A DNA stretch of 34,245 nucleotides from Halomonas salinarum (GTDB lineage: Bacteria; Pseudomonadota; Gammaproteobacteria; Pseudomonadales; Halomonadaceae), in assembly GCF_012062845.1 (NCBI RefSeq), contig NZ_WWNB01000027.1:1-34245 (forward strand), read 5' to 3'. Position 1 is the stretch's first letter. Each line of letters begins with the position of its first letter. The notes under the pieces are model-generated. The model was given only the letters and a program-made list of their open reading frames with translations. It made no database searches and was not told the DNA's origin. This document shows positions 9,741 through 18,024 of the stretch, in pieces. Made by a program: the position numbers and the translations under genes.

Positions 9741-10620
9741 CAAAGTATACAAACTCCACCATTTCGCGCTCAAATAAAGCTCTCACCTCCCCTACGCGAC
9801 TATCAATCTCTCCTGTGGTTAGACAACACAACTTAACGTTCGGATAAATGATAGACGTTGATATAGTGGCAGAAGAATAAATAGAGTAAAGGGCCTCAAC
9901 GTTTATATCAACCAACATTTCTTCATAGTCTTGACTGACCTCTACTGCCCAACTTTCCTCTTCTAAAAGAGAAGATACTTGAGACCTTTGGCTCGGGTGA
10001 GGCTTAAAATATACAATTTCTTTCCCATTTTTCAACATCTCATTTCTTAAAAACGAAACAATTTTTCCTGGATTAAAAAAACTCACCATCTCTTTTCTAG
10101 AATCTAAATAAATCAAAGAACCGGCACCAGGAGTATCTGGAGCCATACCTTCAGGATCTAATGGGACTTTGTTGAAACAACCGTCTACTATGAGGTCTGG
10201 ATATATGCAAAAAAAAGAAACTGACTCACTAGTCATTAGATATTCAGCATAGGTTTTTTCCCCCAAATCGTCGCGACTAAAACGAGGATTAGCTCTTCTA
10301 GAAATCCAAACATATAATTCAGTTAAGAAATTCCTAGGGGTTATTGCATCATAATAGTAGGCTATCCCGTCATCAAAGAATGAACGCTTACTGGCTACGC
10401 TGACAAAAACTGAAAACCATGGATTAAAAACATGAGGAACAACTACCTGAGCATCTCTATCACAAAAACATTTAACTATGTAATAAACACCTTTAAAAAA
10501 ATTAAAAAAAGATATTCGTGACTTTTTCTTTATATAAACCACGTGAACATCATCTAATTTTCTCTCTATATCTTTCGCTAGAAACACATGAAATGCCGAG
10601 GTACAAATTATATAAACCAT
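9730..10620 (-). CDS. Sialyltransferase-like glycosyltransferase, candidate pseudaminyltransferase
   Basis: A soluble protein of about 296 residues that opens with MVYIICTSAFHVFLAKDIE, a beta-strand followed by a T-S-x-x-H helix as in several bacterial sialyl- and polysialyltransferase families. It has an acidic FFDDG motif near residue 85, a YFKPHP motif near residue 210 and YSIYSSATIST near 250. The D/E-D/E-G motif, the HP motif and a Ser-Ser/Thr motif are the recognised shared elements of bacterial sialyltransferases (GT38, GT52, GT80). Because the same operon makes a CMP-activated nonulosonic acid, the likely donor is that sugar, making this the best candidate for its transfer. No other gene in the window has these motifs. 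ATG at 10620 is preferred over a TTG at 10644; its ribosome site is weak. Strongly AT-rich. Confidence 0.6.
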   Translation of the reverse strand: MVYIICTSAFHVFLAKDIERKLDDVHVVYIKKKSRISFFNFFKGVYYIVKCFCDRDAQVVVPHVFNPWFSVFVSVASKRSFFDDGIAYYYDAITPRNFLTELYVWISRRANPRFSRDDLGEKTYAEYLMTSESVSFFCIYPDLIVDGCFNKVPLDPEGMAPDTPGAGSLIYLDSRKEMVSFFNPGKIVSFLRNEMLKNGKEIVYFKPHPSQRSQVSSLLEEESWAVEVSQDYEEMLVDINVEALYSIYSSATISTSIIYPNVKLCCLTTGEIDSRVGEVRALFEREMVEFVYFDAD

Positions 10621-10655
10621 ATCTTTATAACTTAATTTATCCAATAATATCTATT

Positions 10656-10808
10656 TTATTTAAATCTCACAGCATTCAGTGAATTAGCTAAAAAAAGCTC
10701 ACTACCGCTGGGAAAAACCACGATTGTAAAACACTTATCTGGCGAAAAAACAATAAGCATGTTATCACTTTTCCAATCAATGACGTCACCAAAGAACTGG
10801 TTCGCGAT
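10656..10808 (-). pseudogene. Unidentified C-terminal gene remnant
   Basis: About 50 codons are open on the minus strand, reading IANQFFGDVIDWKSDNMLIV and onward to LANSLNAVRFK before a stop at 10656-10658. The hydrophobic and polar pattern looks like the end of a real protein. A TAG lies just upstream in the same frame (10809-10811), and the frame before it continues plausibly for a few residues (GVIRYLLYCV). The stop sits 35 bases before the ATG of the glycosyltransferase, typical operon spacing. It is probably the tail of a lost gene; a 32-codon gene starting at the internal ATG is possible but unlikely. I do not recognise the family. Confidence 0.35.
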
Positions 10809-10811
10809 CTA

Positions 10812-11460
10812 GACACAGTATAAAAGATAGCGAATCACCCCAGCAGTCTGATATTTTCGATGTGACTATATGTCGTTGCTGCTGCAAAGACGCTTTCTAT
10901 GATCGATCATTGAATCGTAAATACCTGCTAGTCATGTTCAAACACGAGAAGTGAGAAATTACTAATCGGCGCCCTAGAGGTCATTCGACTCGACCTCGAT
11001 AATTAACTTTTCATGCTCTCATTTTAAAATGCATGCTTAATCGTCGTGAGGTGCCAATTTTGGGCCGTAACTCCCCCGAGAGATACTACTAAGTACCACT
11101 GTACTAGAAGAAACCACGGTATAAAGATACTCAAGAAAAACAAACATGAATATGCTCACCTAAGTATCCAGTATTTTGTGGTAACGCCCATCAATAGAAA
11201 ACACATCGACTGTTTTTGATCATATATCGGAAATATTGGAAAGGCTTGCTGTGGACAACTGCAACATCCATGCTTCACGCGATGCAAGAATGCTCATGAA
11301 ATAATTAGAAATTGAATTTTTCATGAAGACTCAAACGGAGCTAACGAATAAAGTGAGCATTCTACGGTTTCCTTCGCACTTGGCGTAAGAGCCTTCTGCC
11401 TAGTGCCATAAACTTATTGGTCATGACATCCATTATCAGCTAATAAAATCGACAACCCCC
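10812..11460. other. Gene-free stretch between gene remnant and IS30 copy 2
   Basis: I see no supported gene, RNA or clear terminator. Stops are frequent in all frames. Composition is intermediate, so it is probably decayed coding DNA left from rearrangement around the IS element. Confidence 0.4.
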
Positions 11461-12556
11461 GCGGTCTCAAGTTCCAAGTGCAACGCTATTGAAGGGTGCC
11501 GGGACCGGCGACCGATTTCTTGAGCACCTCGGCGTACACTTCCAGTGGCGTGCGCCAGTCCAGTGTCTTGCGCGGCCGCGTGTTTAGTGAGTCCGCGATC
11601 GCGTCGAGCTCTTCTTGGCTGTAAACAGAAAGATCTGTGCCTTTCGGCAGGTACTGCCGTAACAGCCCGTTGGTGTTCTCATCCGAGCCCCGCTGCCATG
11701 GGCTATGTGGGTCTGCGAAGTAGATGGCCGTACCGGTCTTTTGGGTGATCTCGGCATGTTTAACCATCTCCCTGCCTTGGTCGTACGTCATGGACAGACG
11801 CAGGGATCGAGGCACTTCATTGAGCTTGTCGCTGAAGCCAACCGCCACCGCCGTAGCCGTGGTGCCATCCACCCTCGCCAGGATCACCAGCCGCGTGGTT
11901 CGCTCCACTAATGTACCGACCGCGGAGCGATTATTGGCGCCAATGATGAGGTCTCCCTCCCAGTGGCCAGGCATCAAGCGGTCTTCGATCTCAGGCGGTC
12001 GCAAGTGGATACTGACCAGATCGGGAATCTGCTGGCGTCGATCTGCGCCACGGCTGCGTGGCCGACGCTTGCCGTTGCCCTGCCGCAAACAGGCGATGAG
12101 CTCTTTTTTGAGGCTGCCACGGGGCATCATATAGAGCGCGTTGTAGATGGCCTCATGAGAGGTTTATCGATGTGAATCATTGGGAGACATGCGTTTCAGT
12201 GTGCGGGCTATTTGCTGCGGTGACCAGTACTTGCGCAGCAGATAGACCACGAGTTCGAACAACTCGCCGTCGGGATGCAGCTTGGGGCGCTGACGTGGCC
12301 GATGACGCGTTAGGCGGGCCCGGTAGCCGGCGAGACTGGCATCGTGGCCTTTGATGGAGTCAACCGTATGGCGAGCGATTTCACGCGATACAGTACTCGG
12401 GGCACGGCCCAGATGACACGAGATAGCTCTGATCGAGTGAGTCGCTCGCATCATCATGATGGTAGCTCGGTCTTCAGCAGTGAGATGGCGGTAGCAGTAG
12501 GTCATGGCGACACCGTACCTGATGGGTTACGTGTTGCACTTGGTTATTGAGACCGC
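11461..12556 (-). mobile_element. IS30-family insertion sequence, second copy, inverted relative to the first
   Basis: The ends match those of the element at 5807-6895: the left end on the plus strand is GCGGTCTCAAGTTCC and the right end reads GCGGTCTCAATAACC on the minus strand. The outermost base differs between the ends (C versus G). Runs of C flank both sides, so any target duplication cannot be resolved. The copy is clearly related to the first but has many scattered substitutions and a 9-base longer gene, so they are not a recent duplication. Together they bracket the AT-rich glycosyltransferase and wzy block in opposite orientation. Confidence 0.8.
11486..12505 (-). pseudogene. IS30-family transposase interrupted by an in-frame stop
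   Basis: The 340-codon frame is continuous apart from a TAA at codon 114 (12164-12166), at the place of a Gln codon in the intact copy (NDSRRQVSHEA there, NDSHR-stop-TSHEA here). Upstream it keeps the helix-turn-helix region. Downstream it keeps HWEGDLIIG, TYDQGRE and DENTNGLLRQYLPKGTDLS, so all three catalytic acids remain. It also has three extra residues near position 50 (DSIKGHD for INGYD). No frame shift is present; one point event has split it. The product is presumably inactive, but its ends could still be used by the intact transposase. Confidence 0.88.
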
Positions 12557-12788
12557 CCCCGCACACATTTTCAATTTGACAAACTTTTAAGAATAGATCA
12601 TTGATGTGCTGATCACTCAACATCATGAAAGAACAAAACTTAATCATGAGATGAACTATCATTAGCTTAATATGTCATGCCCATACACCGCAGGAAGTGC
12701 TGTACGATAAATCATCGATCGCGGCGGTGAAGTGATTGATTGATCGGTTGATTACACCGGGTTCGAAATCCCCCCATCAACTGCACGG

Positions 12789-13838
12789 TCAACCTTTTTT
12801 AACACATGTGAAGTCTGTAGGTGTATTAGCATCAATATCTATGGCTGCAGTTCTACCTACAAGTTTACTCCATAATTTTGGAGACAAGCCATATCCCGGC
12901 CTTACACTCCTCACCGCGTCTTCAGTGATAACATCACCGGCTTTAAGATCCTTAATGAAGTAAAGTGAGCGCCGAAATTGCGCATTACCCTGCTCGCTGG
13001 ATTTTCGGCCGTAATCCACCCGGCCTAGCGCCTGCCATGCGGTCTTGCTGTCACGACAAAGCGCGGCGAGGTCGGCGGGCTCCAGCGAAAAGCTGTCATC
13101 AGGTCCACCCCCGTTACGGTCCAGGGTGAAGTGCTTTTCGATTAGGCTAGCGCCCAGCGCCACGCTGGTAATCGCTGTCGTGTTATCGATGGTGTGATCC
13201 GAGAGCCCTGTCACCAGCCCAAACCGTTCAATCATGTCAGGAATGGTACGTAGATTGTAGTCTTCAGGAGGTGCCGGGTAGCCGCTCACACAATGCAGAA
13301 TCGCCAATTGTTTGCAGCCGGCACCCTGTGCCGCGTCAATGGCTTCCTGTATCTCCTCGGCATCGGCCATGCCGGTGGAGATGATCATCGGCTTTCCAGT
13401 CTTGGCCACGTACTCAATGAGTGTTAGATCGACGGCCTCGAAGGACGCGATCTTGTAGGCCGGCGCACCGAGCTCTTCCAACAAGTCGACGGCGGTGGTA
13501 TCGAAGGGCGAACTGAAAATGGTGATACCTAGCTTGCGTGCATGCTCGAACAGCGCTTGGTGCCATTCCCATGGGGTGTGCGCCCACTCATAGAGCTCGT
13601 AAAGGGTACGCCCTTTCCACAGACCTTCCGTAATCTGGAAATCAGGCAGATCACTATCGAGAGTGATGGTATCCGGGCGATACGTCTGCAGCTTGATAGC
13701 GTCAGCCCCGGCCTTCTTGGCTTCTTTGATGATCTGCAGGGCGGTTTCGATGTTGCCATTATGATTCGCGGAGAGCTCGGCGATGATGTACGGCGCATGC
13801 CCCGGTCCGATGGTACGGCCGTCGATGTCAATCGTCAT
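12789..13838 (-). CDS. pseI: Pseudaminic acid synthase PseI
   Basis: PseI condenses a 2,4-diamino-2,4,6-trideoxy-L-altrose derivative with phosphoenolpyruvate to give pseudaminic acid in the cytoplasm. The 349-residue protein has the NeuB-type TIM barrel (about 15-265) with AELSANHNG, KLQTYRPDTIT, FSSPFD, KIASFE, STGMA and LSDHT motifs, then the C-terminal SAF antifreeze-like domain (about 290-349, RRSLYFIKDLKAGDVI). The ANHNG and TYRPDT forms are those of PseI rather than NeuB or LegI. ATG at 13838 overlaps the formyltransferase end by 11 bases. It is the last gene of the pse block before the IS30 copy; no terminator is evident. Confidence 0.95.
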   Translation of the reverse strand: MTIDIDGRTIGPGHAPYIIAELSANHNGNIETALQIIKEAKKAGADAIKLQTYRPDTITLDSDLPDFQITEGLWKGRTLYELYEWAHTPWEWHQALFEHARKLGITIFSSPFDTTAVDLLEELGAPAYKIASFEAVDLTLIEYVAKTGKPMIISTGMADAEEIQEAIDAAQGAGCKQLAILHCVSGYPAPPEDYNLRTIPDMIERFGLVTGLSDHTIDNTTAITSVALGASLIEKHFTLDRNGGGPDDSFSLEPADLAALCRDSKTAWQALGRVDYGRKSSEQGNAQFRRSLYFIKDLKAGDVITEDAVRSVRPGYGLSPKLWSKLVGRTAAIDIDANTPTDFTCVKKG

Positions 13839-14484
13839 TATAGGATACCTTCTTCATTTCAATCGTGTAGATGTGCCCATAAAGCTGAAAATAAGCGGGA
13901 TAACGGGCCGGGTCCATCACACGGATGGTGTTGAACAATTCACTGAGCGGTTGAGCTGGATCGACTTCACTATCCGCAGGTGAGCGCTTTGGGTAATACG
14001 ACGGCTCCACCTCGGACGACTGGGGAGCAGGGGGCTTGCCCTCAGCTACTAGCAGTAATGCCTCATCCATTAATGCCAGTTCCGTCTCGAATAAGCGCTC
14101 ATGAATCTCATCGTGCAGGGCATGTGCAGGGACTTCAAAGGTGCGCTTGGCCCAGATCGCACCTGTATCAACACTATCCTCAGCATCCAGCAGACTGACC
14201 GTTATGGTCTTTGCTCCTTCGAGCAGCGCCCAGATATGCGGACTCCACCCACGACCTTTCGGCAAGTCACTGGCATGTAGCACCAGCACGTGCTGGTATT
14301 TATCGCGATGCTTAGCATCAATGATCTGGCTACAGGACACGAGAAACAAGATATCGCCACCAGACAGATCTTGGCGATCACGGCAGATAGCAATATCGTG
14401 TTTACCTTGGTGCTGGTCTTTCCACCTCAACAACCAATCATTTACCGGGTGATCGACATCTGTGCAAAGAAGCGTTATTTCCAC
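13828..14484 (-). CDS. Formyltransferase-fold enzyme in the pseudaminic acid block
   Basis: This 218-residue protein carries the core of the N10-formyltetrahydrofolate-dependent formyltransferase fold. The motif VLHASDLPKGRGWSPHIWALLEG aligns with the substrate loop of methionyl-tRNA formyltransferase, and DSVDTGAIW supplies the catalytic Asp. The His of the classic Asn-His-Asp triad is present, but the Asn two residues before it is replaced by Val; I recall a sugar formyltransferase subgroup with the same SDLPKGxGWSP form. No PseH acetyltransferase exists in the window, and this gene fills its place between pseG and pseI. I infer it formylates the 4-amino group made by PseC, which becomes N-7 of the final sugar. 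The start is GTG at 14484 with GGAGG upstream; it overlaps pseG by 10 bases. Confidence 0.8.
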   Translation of the reverse strand: MEITLLCTDVDHPVNDWLLRWKDQHQGKHDIAICRDRQDLSGGDILFLVSCSQIIDAKHRDKYQHVLVLHASDLPKGRGWSPHIWALLEGAKTITVSLLDAEDSVDTGAIWAKRTFEVPAHALHDEIHERLFETELALMDEALLLVAEGKPPAPQSSEVEPSYYPKRSPADSEVDPAQPLSELFNTIRVMDPARYPAYFQLYGHIYTIEMKKVSYNDD

Positions 14485-15599
14485 CTTTTACCCTCCAGCA
14501 TCAAACCAACCAGCGTCGACACACCAAGACCGTTCGTCACATTAGCGGAATTGCAAGCAAGCGCTTGTCGATATGCAGATTCGCGCACGACCCTTGCGAT
14601 GTAATCTTGCAACTGGGATTTCCAAGTACTTGAATCAATGCTTCCAAGGGAGAGCGCCGCACCGGCTTCGTGCAGACGTTGGGCTATGAGCAGCTGATTC
14701 TCCGCCAACACCAGCATCAGCGTGGGCAGTCCTAGGCAACAACGCTCCCAGGAGGTGCTGCCGGCGGCGCCGATCGCGAGATCCGCCTCAGCCATGCGCC
14801 GCGCCATATCCGACACGTTGACGACCACCTCGGTGGGCCATGGCAGTTCCACGGCGCGGGCTTTGACCTCCTCCAACCAGGGCGCTGTGGCGCCCATGAC
14901 GACAGTGATCTTGAGATCGCTGGGCAAGTCGCAGGCGTTCAGAGCGTCGAGTACTTGGCCGGTGGCATTGTCCTTATCGACACCGCCAAGGCTGATCAGC
15001 AGCCGCTTGACCGTCGGGTGCCGTTGCCGGCGGGCCAGGCTGCTCTCACGCCGCTCGGAAAACTCCGGCCGCAACAGGGCAAACTGTGGCCCCGCCAATA
15101 CCTGGCAACCCATCGGTACTAAGCCAGCATAGTCTTCTGCTTCACGACCCAAGTTTTGATCGAGCAGCAGGTCGGCACGATGGGAGCGATCTGCCAGATC
15201 GTCGATGACCAGCAAGCGGGCACGGTCAGGCAATACGGCGGCTTCCCAGCGAGCATCCAGCGCGTAGTGATCCACTACCAGCCAGTCCGGTGCCAACTGC
15301 GTTATTAGAAAAGCACAGGCATCAGCATCGTGTTCCCAGGACGTGCCAAGCCAGTGCGCATGATCCGGTTGGAGGTCCCCCGTCCGGGCGGTGGTGCCGT
15401 GCGGGCTCTCAACTAGCAAACGATGGGCGCGAAAACCTCGGGCCTCGATGGCGTCGATCAAATGCCCTGCGTGTTTACGGCACAAGAAGTGGCACTCCGC
15501 GCCCTGTTCCTTGAGGGCCTCGGCAAGCGTGAGGCAGCGCATGACATGGCCGGTGCCGATCTCGAGTGAAGCGTCAGCACGAAAGGCGACCACTTTCAC
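14475..15599 (-). CDS. pseG: UDP-2,4-diacylamino-trideoxy-altropyranose hydrolase PseG
   Basis: PseG removes UDP from the diamino-trideoxy-L-altrose nucleotide, giving the free sugar used by PseI. The protein has a GT-B fold with RADASLEIGTGHVMRCLTLA at the N-terminus, the His being catalytic in characterised PseG. It also has LISLGGVDKDNAT at the domain junction and IGAAGSTSWERCCLGLPTL for UDP binding. I chose the GTG at 15599, which overlaps the SDR stop as GTGA and gives the family-typical start MKVVAFRADAS; an upstream GTG at 15611 is possible. Since a formyltransferase replaces PseH here, this enzyme should accept a 4-formamido substrate. Confidence 0.93.
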   Translation of the reverse strand: MKVVAFRADASLEIGTGHVMRCLTLAEALKEQGAECHFLCRKHAGHLIDAIEARGFRAHRLLVESPHGTTARTGDLQPDHAHWLGTSWEHDADACAFLITQLAPDWLVVDHYALDARWEAAVLPDRARLLVIDDLADRSHRADLLLDQNLGREAEDYAGLVPMGCQVLAGPQFALLRPEFSERRESSLARRQRHPTVKRLLISLGGVDKDNATGQVLDALNACDLPSDLKITVVMGATAPWLEEVKARAVELPWPTEVVVNVSDMARRMAEADLAIGAAGSTSWERCCLGLPTLMLVLAENQLLIAQRLHEAGAALSLGSIDSSTWKSQLQDYIARVVRESAYRQALACNSANVTNGLGVSTLVGLMLEGKRWK

Positions 15600-16396
15600 C
15601 ACGCTGTCCACCCCCCATCAACAACCAGATTGCTTCCTGTGACAAAGCTGGATGCTGAAGAAGCAAGGAAAAGAAGCGGACCCTGAAGTTCTTCTGCACG
15701 GCCGATTCGCCCAAGAGGAACTCGGCTCGCCAGCTTTTCGACAAAACCAGGGTTCGCCTCTTCTACTCCTTCTGCAGGAAAAGGTCCCGGCGAGATACTG
15801 TTCACTCGAATGCCATCATTCCCTAACTCACAGGAAGCATACCGGCTCCACTGGATCAATGCTGCCTTAGCAGCACCATAAAAAGGCGGATTGGTGCTGG
15901 CAGGGGAGTCGTACATACGAGGATCCGGGCTGACCATTCCGTACATGGAGGCAATGTTGATAACAGATGCGTCGCCATCTTGTCGTACAGCCTCTCGTAA
16001 TGCTGGCAAACAGGCTTGAAGAATACGATGAGCAGAAGAAACAACCATTTCGTAACTGTCCTGATACTGGCATGTATTTGCCGTTTCGACTGTGCCTCCC
16101 CGCCCTGCATAAGCATTGTTAATCAATATGTGTAGAGCCTGCCCTTGCAAAACGTCCATGATTTCATTGACCGCTCCAGGGTCAGTGACATCAAATACGA
16201 GCGGCTCGGCCGTATACCGGTTATCTTTAAGGCGCTCTACCAACAAATCGGCGCGTTGCCTAGAACGGCTGTTCACTAGAACCCGGGCGCCGGCACTGGC
16301 TAGTGCCATGGCCATCTGTTCTCCAAGATAGCCAGTTGCACCGGTCAGAAGAGCGGTTTTACCTGCAAGACTGAATGAAGCGAACACCTGAGACAT
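15596..16396 (-). CDS. Short-chain dehydrogenase/reductase of the nonulosonic acid block
   Basis: A classical SDR of about 266 residues. It shows the NAD(P) glycine motif TGATGYLG, NNAYAG, the catalytic Ser in INIASMYG and Tyr-x-x-x-Lys in FYGAAKAAL, ending with the usual VVDGGWTAW. The start is ATG at 16396 (MSQVFASFSLAGK) with AAGGAA upstream, two bases from the preceding stop. SDRs called PtmA occur in Campylobacter nonulosonic acid loci, where they are linked to the legionaminic route. The substrate here is unknown. Its place between the activating enzyme and pseG implies a step specific to this sugar, such as oxidation or epimerisation, working with the neighbouring reductase domain. Confidence 0.88.
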   Translation of the reverse strand: MSQVFASFSLAGKTALLTGATGYLGEQMAMALASAGARVLVNSRSRQRADLLVERLKDNRYTAEPLVFDVTDPGAVNEIMDVLQGQALHILINNAYAGRGGTVETANTCQYQDSYEMVVSSAHRILQACLPALREAVRQDGDASVINIASMYGMVSPDPRMYDSPASTNPPFYGAAKAALIQWSRYASCELGNDGIRVNSISPGPFPAEGVEEANPGFVEKLASRVPLGRIGRAEELQGPLLFLASSASSFVTGSNLVVDGGWTAW

Positions 16397-16398
16397 GA

Positions 16399-18024
16399 TT
16401 ATTCCTTGCTCCACTGAGCCGGGTCCAGTGTTTTACTATCGAGATCGGGTCTTGATGCGTCAATCTCCGAAATAACTTTAGCGTCAAGTAAAGCTTGGTC
16501 AAAGGACTCAATGTTACTCTGGAATTGCTCCAGAGATTCCATCCCCACCACAACGCCATCGACCCAAGGTAGAGAACGGACGTAACGAATACAGAGATCC
16601 ACTACATTATTGCAACCGCTGCGGACAATTGTTTCATCCAGCCACTTCCAAAGTTCTTCGGGGTGATTGACTCCAGCCCTTTGCCAGTGTTTACGCTCTC
16701 TGCTGACCAGCAGCCCTTGCAGTAGACTGCTTCGCACATGAACTGTCAAAGCCCGCCTTTCTTTTACTTGGATAATCTCTACAATTGCATCCTCCCAGCG
16801 GGTATCTAGGATATTGAAAGGCAACTGCAGATACATCACAGACGGTTTCTGAAGTGCATCCATCAGCTCTTCGGGTGTCTGTACCGACACCCCCAAATCC
16901 CCAATCATGCCTTCTTCCTGAATCTGTAGAAGGTGCTGCCAAACGAGACCATCCCACATTGTTAAATGGTTGGCCCTGTGCAACATGAGGATATCCAGCG
17001 ATGACACGCCAAGGGACATGCACGATTTTAAGATACTGGTATCCACTTGCGCTTTCAATTCTTCCTCTGCAGGTTCAGAGGAGCAATGTGTCAGCGGAGA
17101 CAGTTTGGTGATTATTCTGGCACGACCACTCCACCCCCCGGAAAGGGAACGACCTATCACGGCTTCGCTATTGCCATATGCCCGTGCCGTATCAATAAAG
17201 CCCACTCCGTTAGCGATGGCCGTTTTCAGAATGCTCGCGGCTTGTGCCTGATCAGGAGCCCCCTGGTGATTGGCAATGCCGTAATCCATGCCCAGCTGGG
17301 CCGCTCCTAGCACCATATCCAATACCGGGGACGATACAGTGGGTTGGAAGATACCATCATCCAAACGATCAATAAGATCAAAGCTGCTGACGGCTACAGG
17401 GTCGTTGACGCTTTTGAAGACCCGACCAATATTCAGGTAATCATCAAAGTTATCGACAGTGCAGCGGTAATGCCCTTTATTCAAATGCTGATAACGCTTG
17501 AAATTGGTAACCCCGTATTGCCTGATGACATAAGGGGTCACATGTTCCTGATCGGCAGGATCCTCGGTGCAGCGTGCAGCTTCACGCAAGTGTCCAAGGC
17601 GTGTCACTTCGACACTCATTCCATATGGCAGACCTGATTCAAGGCCATTGCAGCAGAGGTAATTCAACTCCTGAGATAGGAATTCAGCTACCATTTCATC
17701 AATTAAATTGCCGTCTGGAAACACATTATCGGCTGTCAAGCGGATGAAAACACTGCTCTCAGAGAAGTTACTGGTGGCTGCCAGCACACGATCAAGGACA
17801 CGCTTCAAACTTCCTCGATAGCACGGAATGTCAAAACGCTCTAACGTATCTACGAGAACGTCATCGCTGCCTTCCGTCGAGGTAGCAACAATCACCCTAC
17901 GGCCAGTATTAGCTGCGCGCTGGGCTGCCAGCACAGCAAGCGGTACACCACAGACCGGAAGTAGCACCTTGCCCGGTAGACGGGATGAGCTGGTACGTGC
18001 CTGGAGAATGATAATACTGCTCAT
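16399..18024 (-). CDS. Bifunctional SpsF/PseF-like cytidylyltransferase and aldo/keto reductase
   Basis: A 541-residue two-domain protein. Residues 1 to about 230 are an SpsF-type nucleotidyltransferase, with the start SIIILQARTSSSRLPGKVL and LTADNVFPDG. It is probably the enzyme that activates the nonulosonic acid with CMP, because no separate PseF is present. Residues from about 235 onward are an aldo/keto reductase: LGAAQLGMDYG, then a complete catalytic tetrad with Asp and Tyr in FIDTARAYGNSE, Lys in IITKLSP and His in LMLHRAN. The frame is continuous with no stop or ribosome site between domains, so the fusion is real in this sequence. It overlaps pseC by four bases (ATGA). The reductase may modify the sugar at a keto or deoxy position, substrate unknown. 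Confidence 0.88.
   Translation of the reverse strand: MSSIIILQARTSSSRLPGKVLLPVCGVPLAVLAAQRAANTGRRVIVATSTEGSDDVLVDTLERFDIPCYRGSLKRVLDRVLAATSNFSESSVFIRLTADNVFPDGNLIDEMVAEFLSQELNYLCCNGLESGLPYGMSVEVTRLGHLREAARCTEDPADQEHVTPYVIRQYGVTNFKRYQHLNKGHYRCTVDNFDDYLNIGRVFKSVNDPVAVSSFDLIDRLDDGIFQPTVSSPVLDMVLGAAQLGMDYGIANHQGAPDQAQAASILKTAIANGVGFIDTARAYGNSEAVIGRSLSGGWSGRARIITKLSPLTHCSSEPAEEELKAQVDTSILKSCMSLGVSSLDILMLHRANHLTMWDGLVWQHLLQIQEEGMIGDLGVSVQTPEELMDALQKPSVMYLQLPFNILDTRWEDAIVEIIQVKERRALTVHVRSSLLQGLLVSRERKHWQRAGVNHPEELWKWLDETIVRSGCNNVVDLCIRYVRSLPWVDGVVVGMESLEQFQSNIESFDQALLDAKVISEIDASRPDLDSKTLDPAQWSKE

Noticed and set aside
5807..12556. A recent composite transposon made by two identical IS30 copies
   Set aside because: The copies differ by many substitutions and by a 9-base insertion, and one is inactivated, so they did not arise by recent duplication.
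12764..12790. GGGTTCGAAATCCCC resembles a tRNA T-arm
   Set aside because: The loop and stem do not fit the standard 5-bp/7-nt T-arm, and no matching acceptor 5' strand or anticodon arm exists in the 80 bases upstream. At most it is a chance match or a tRNA-end relic.
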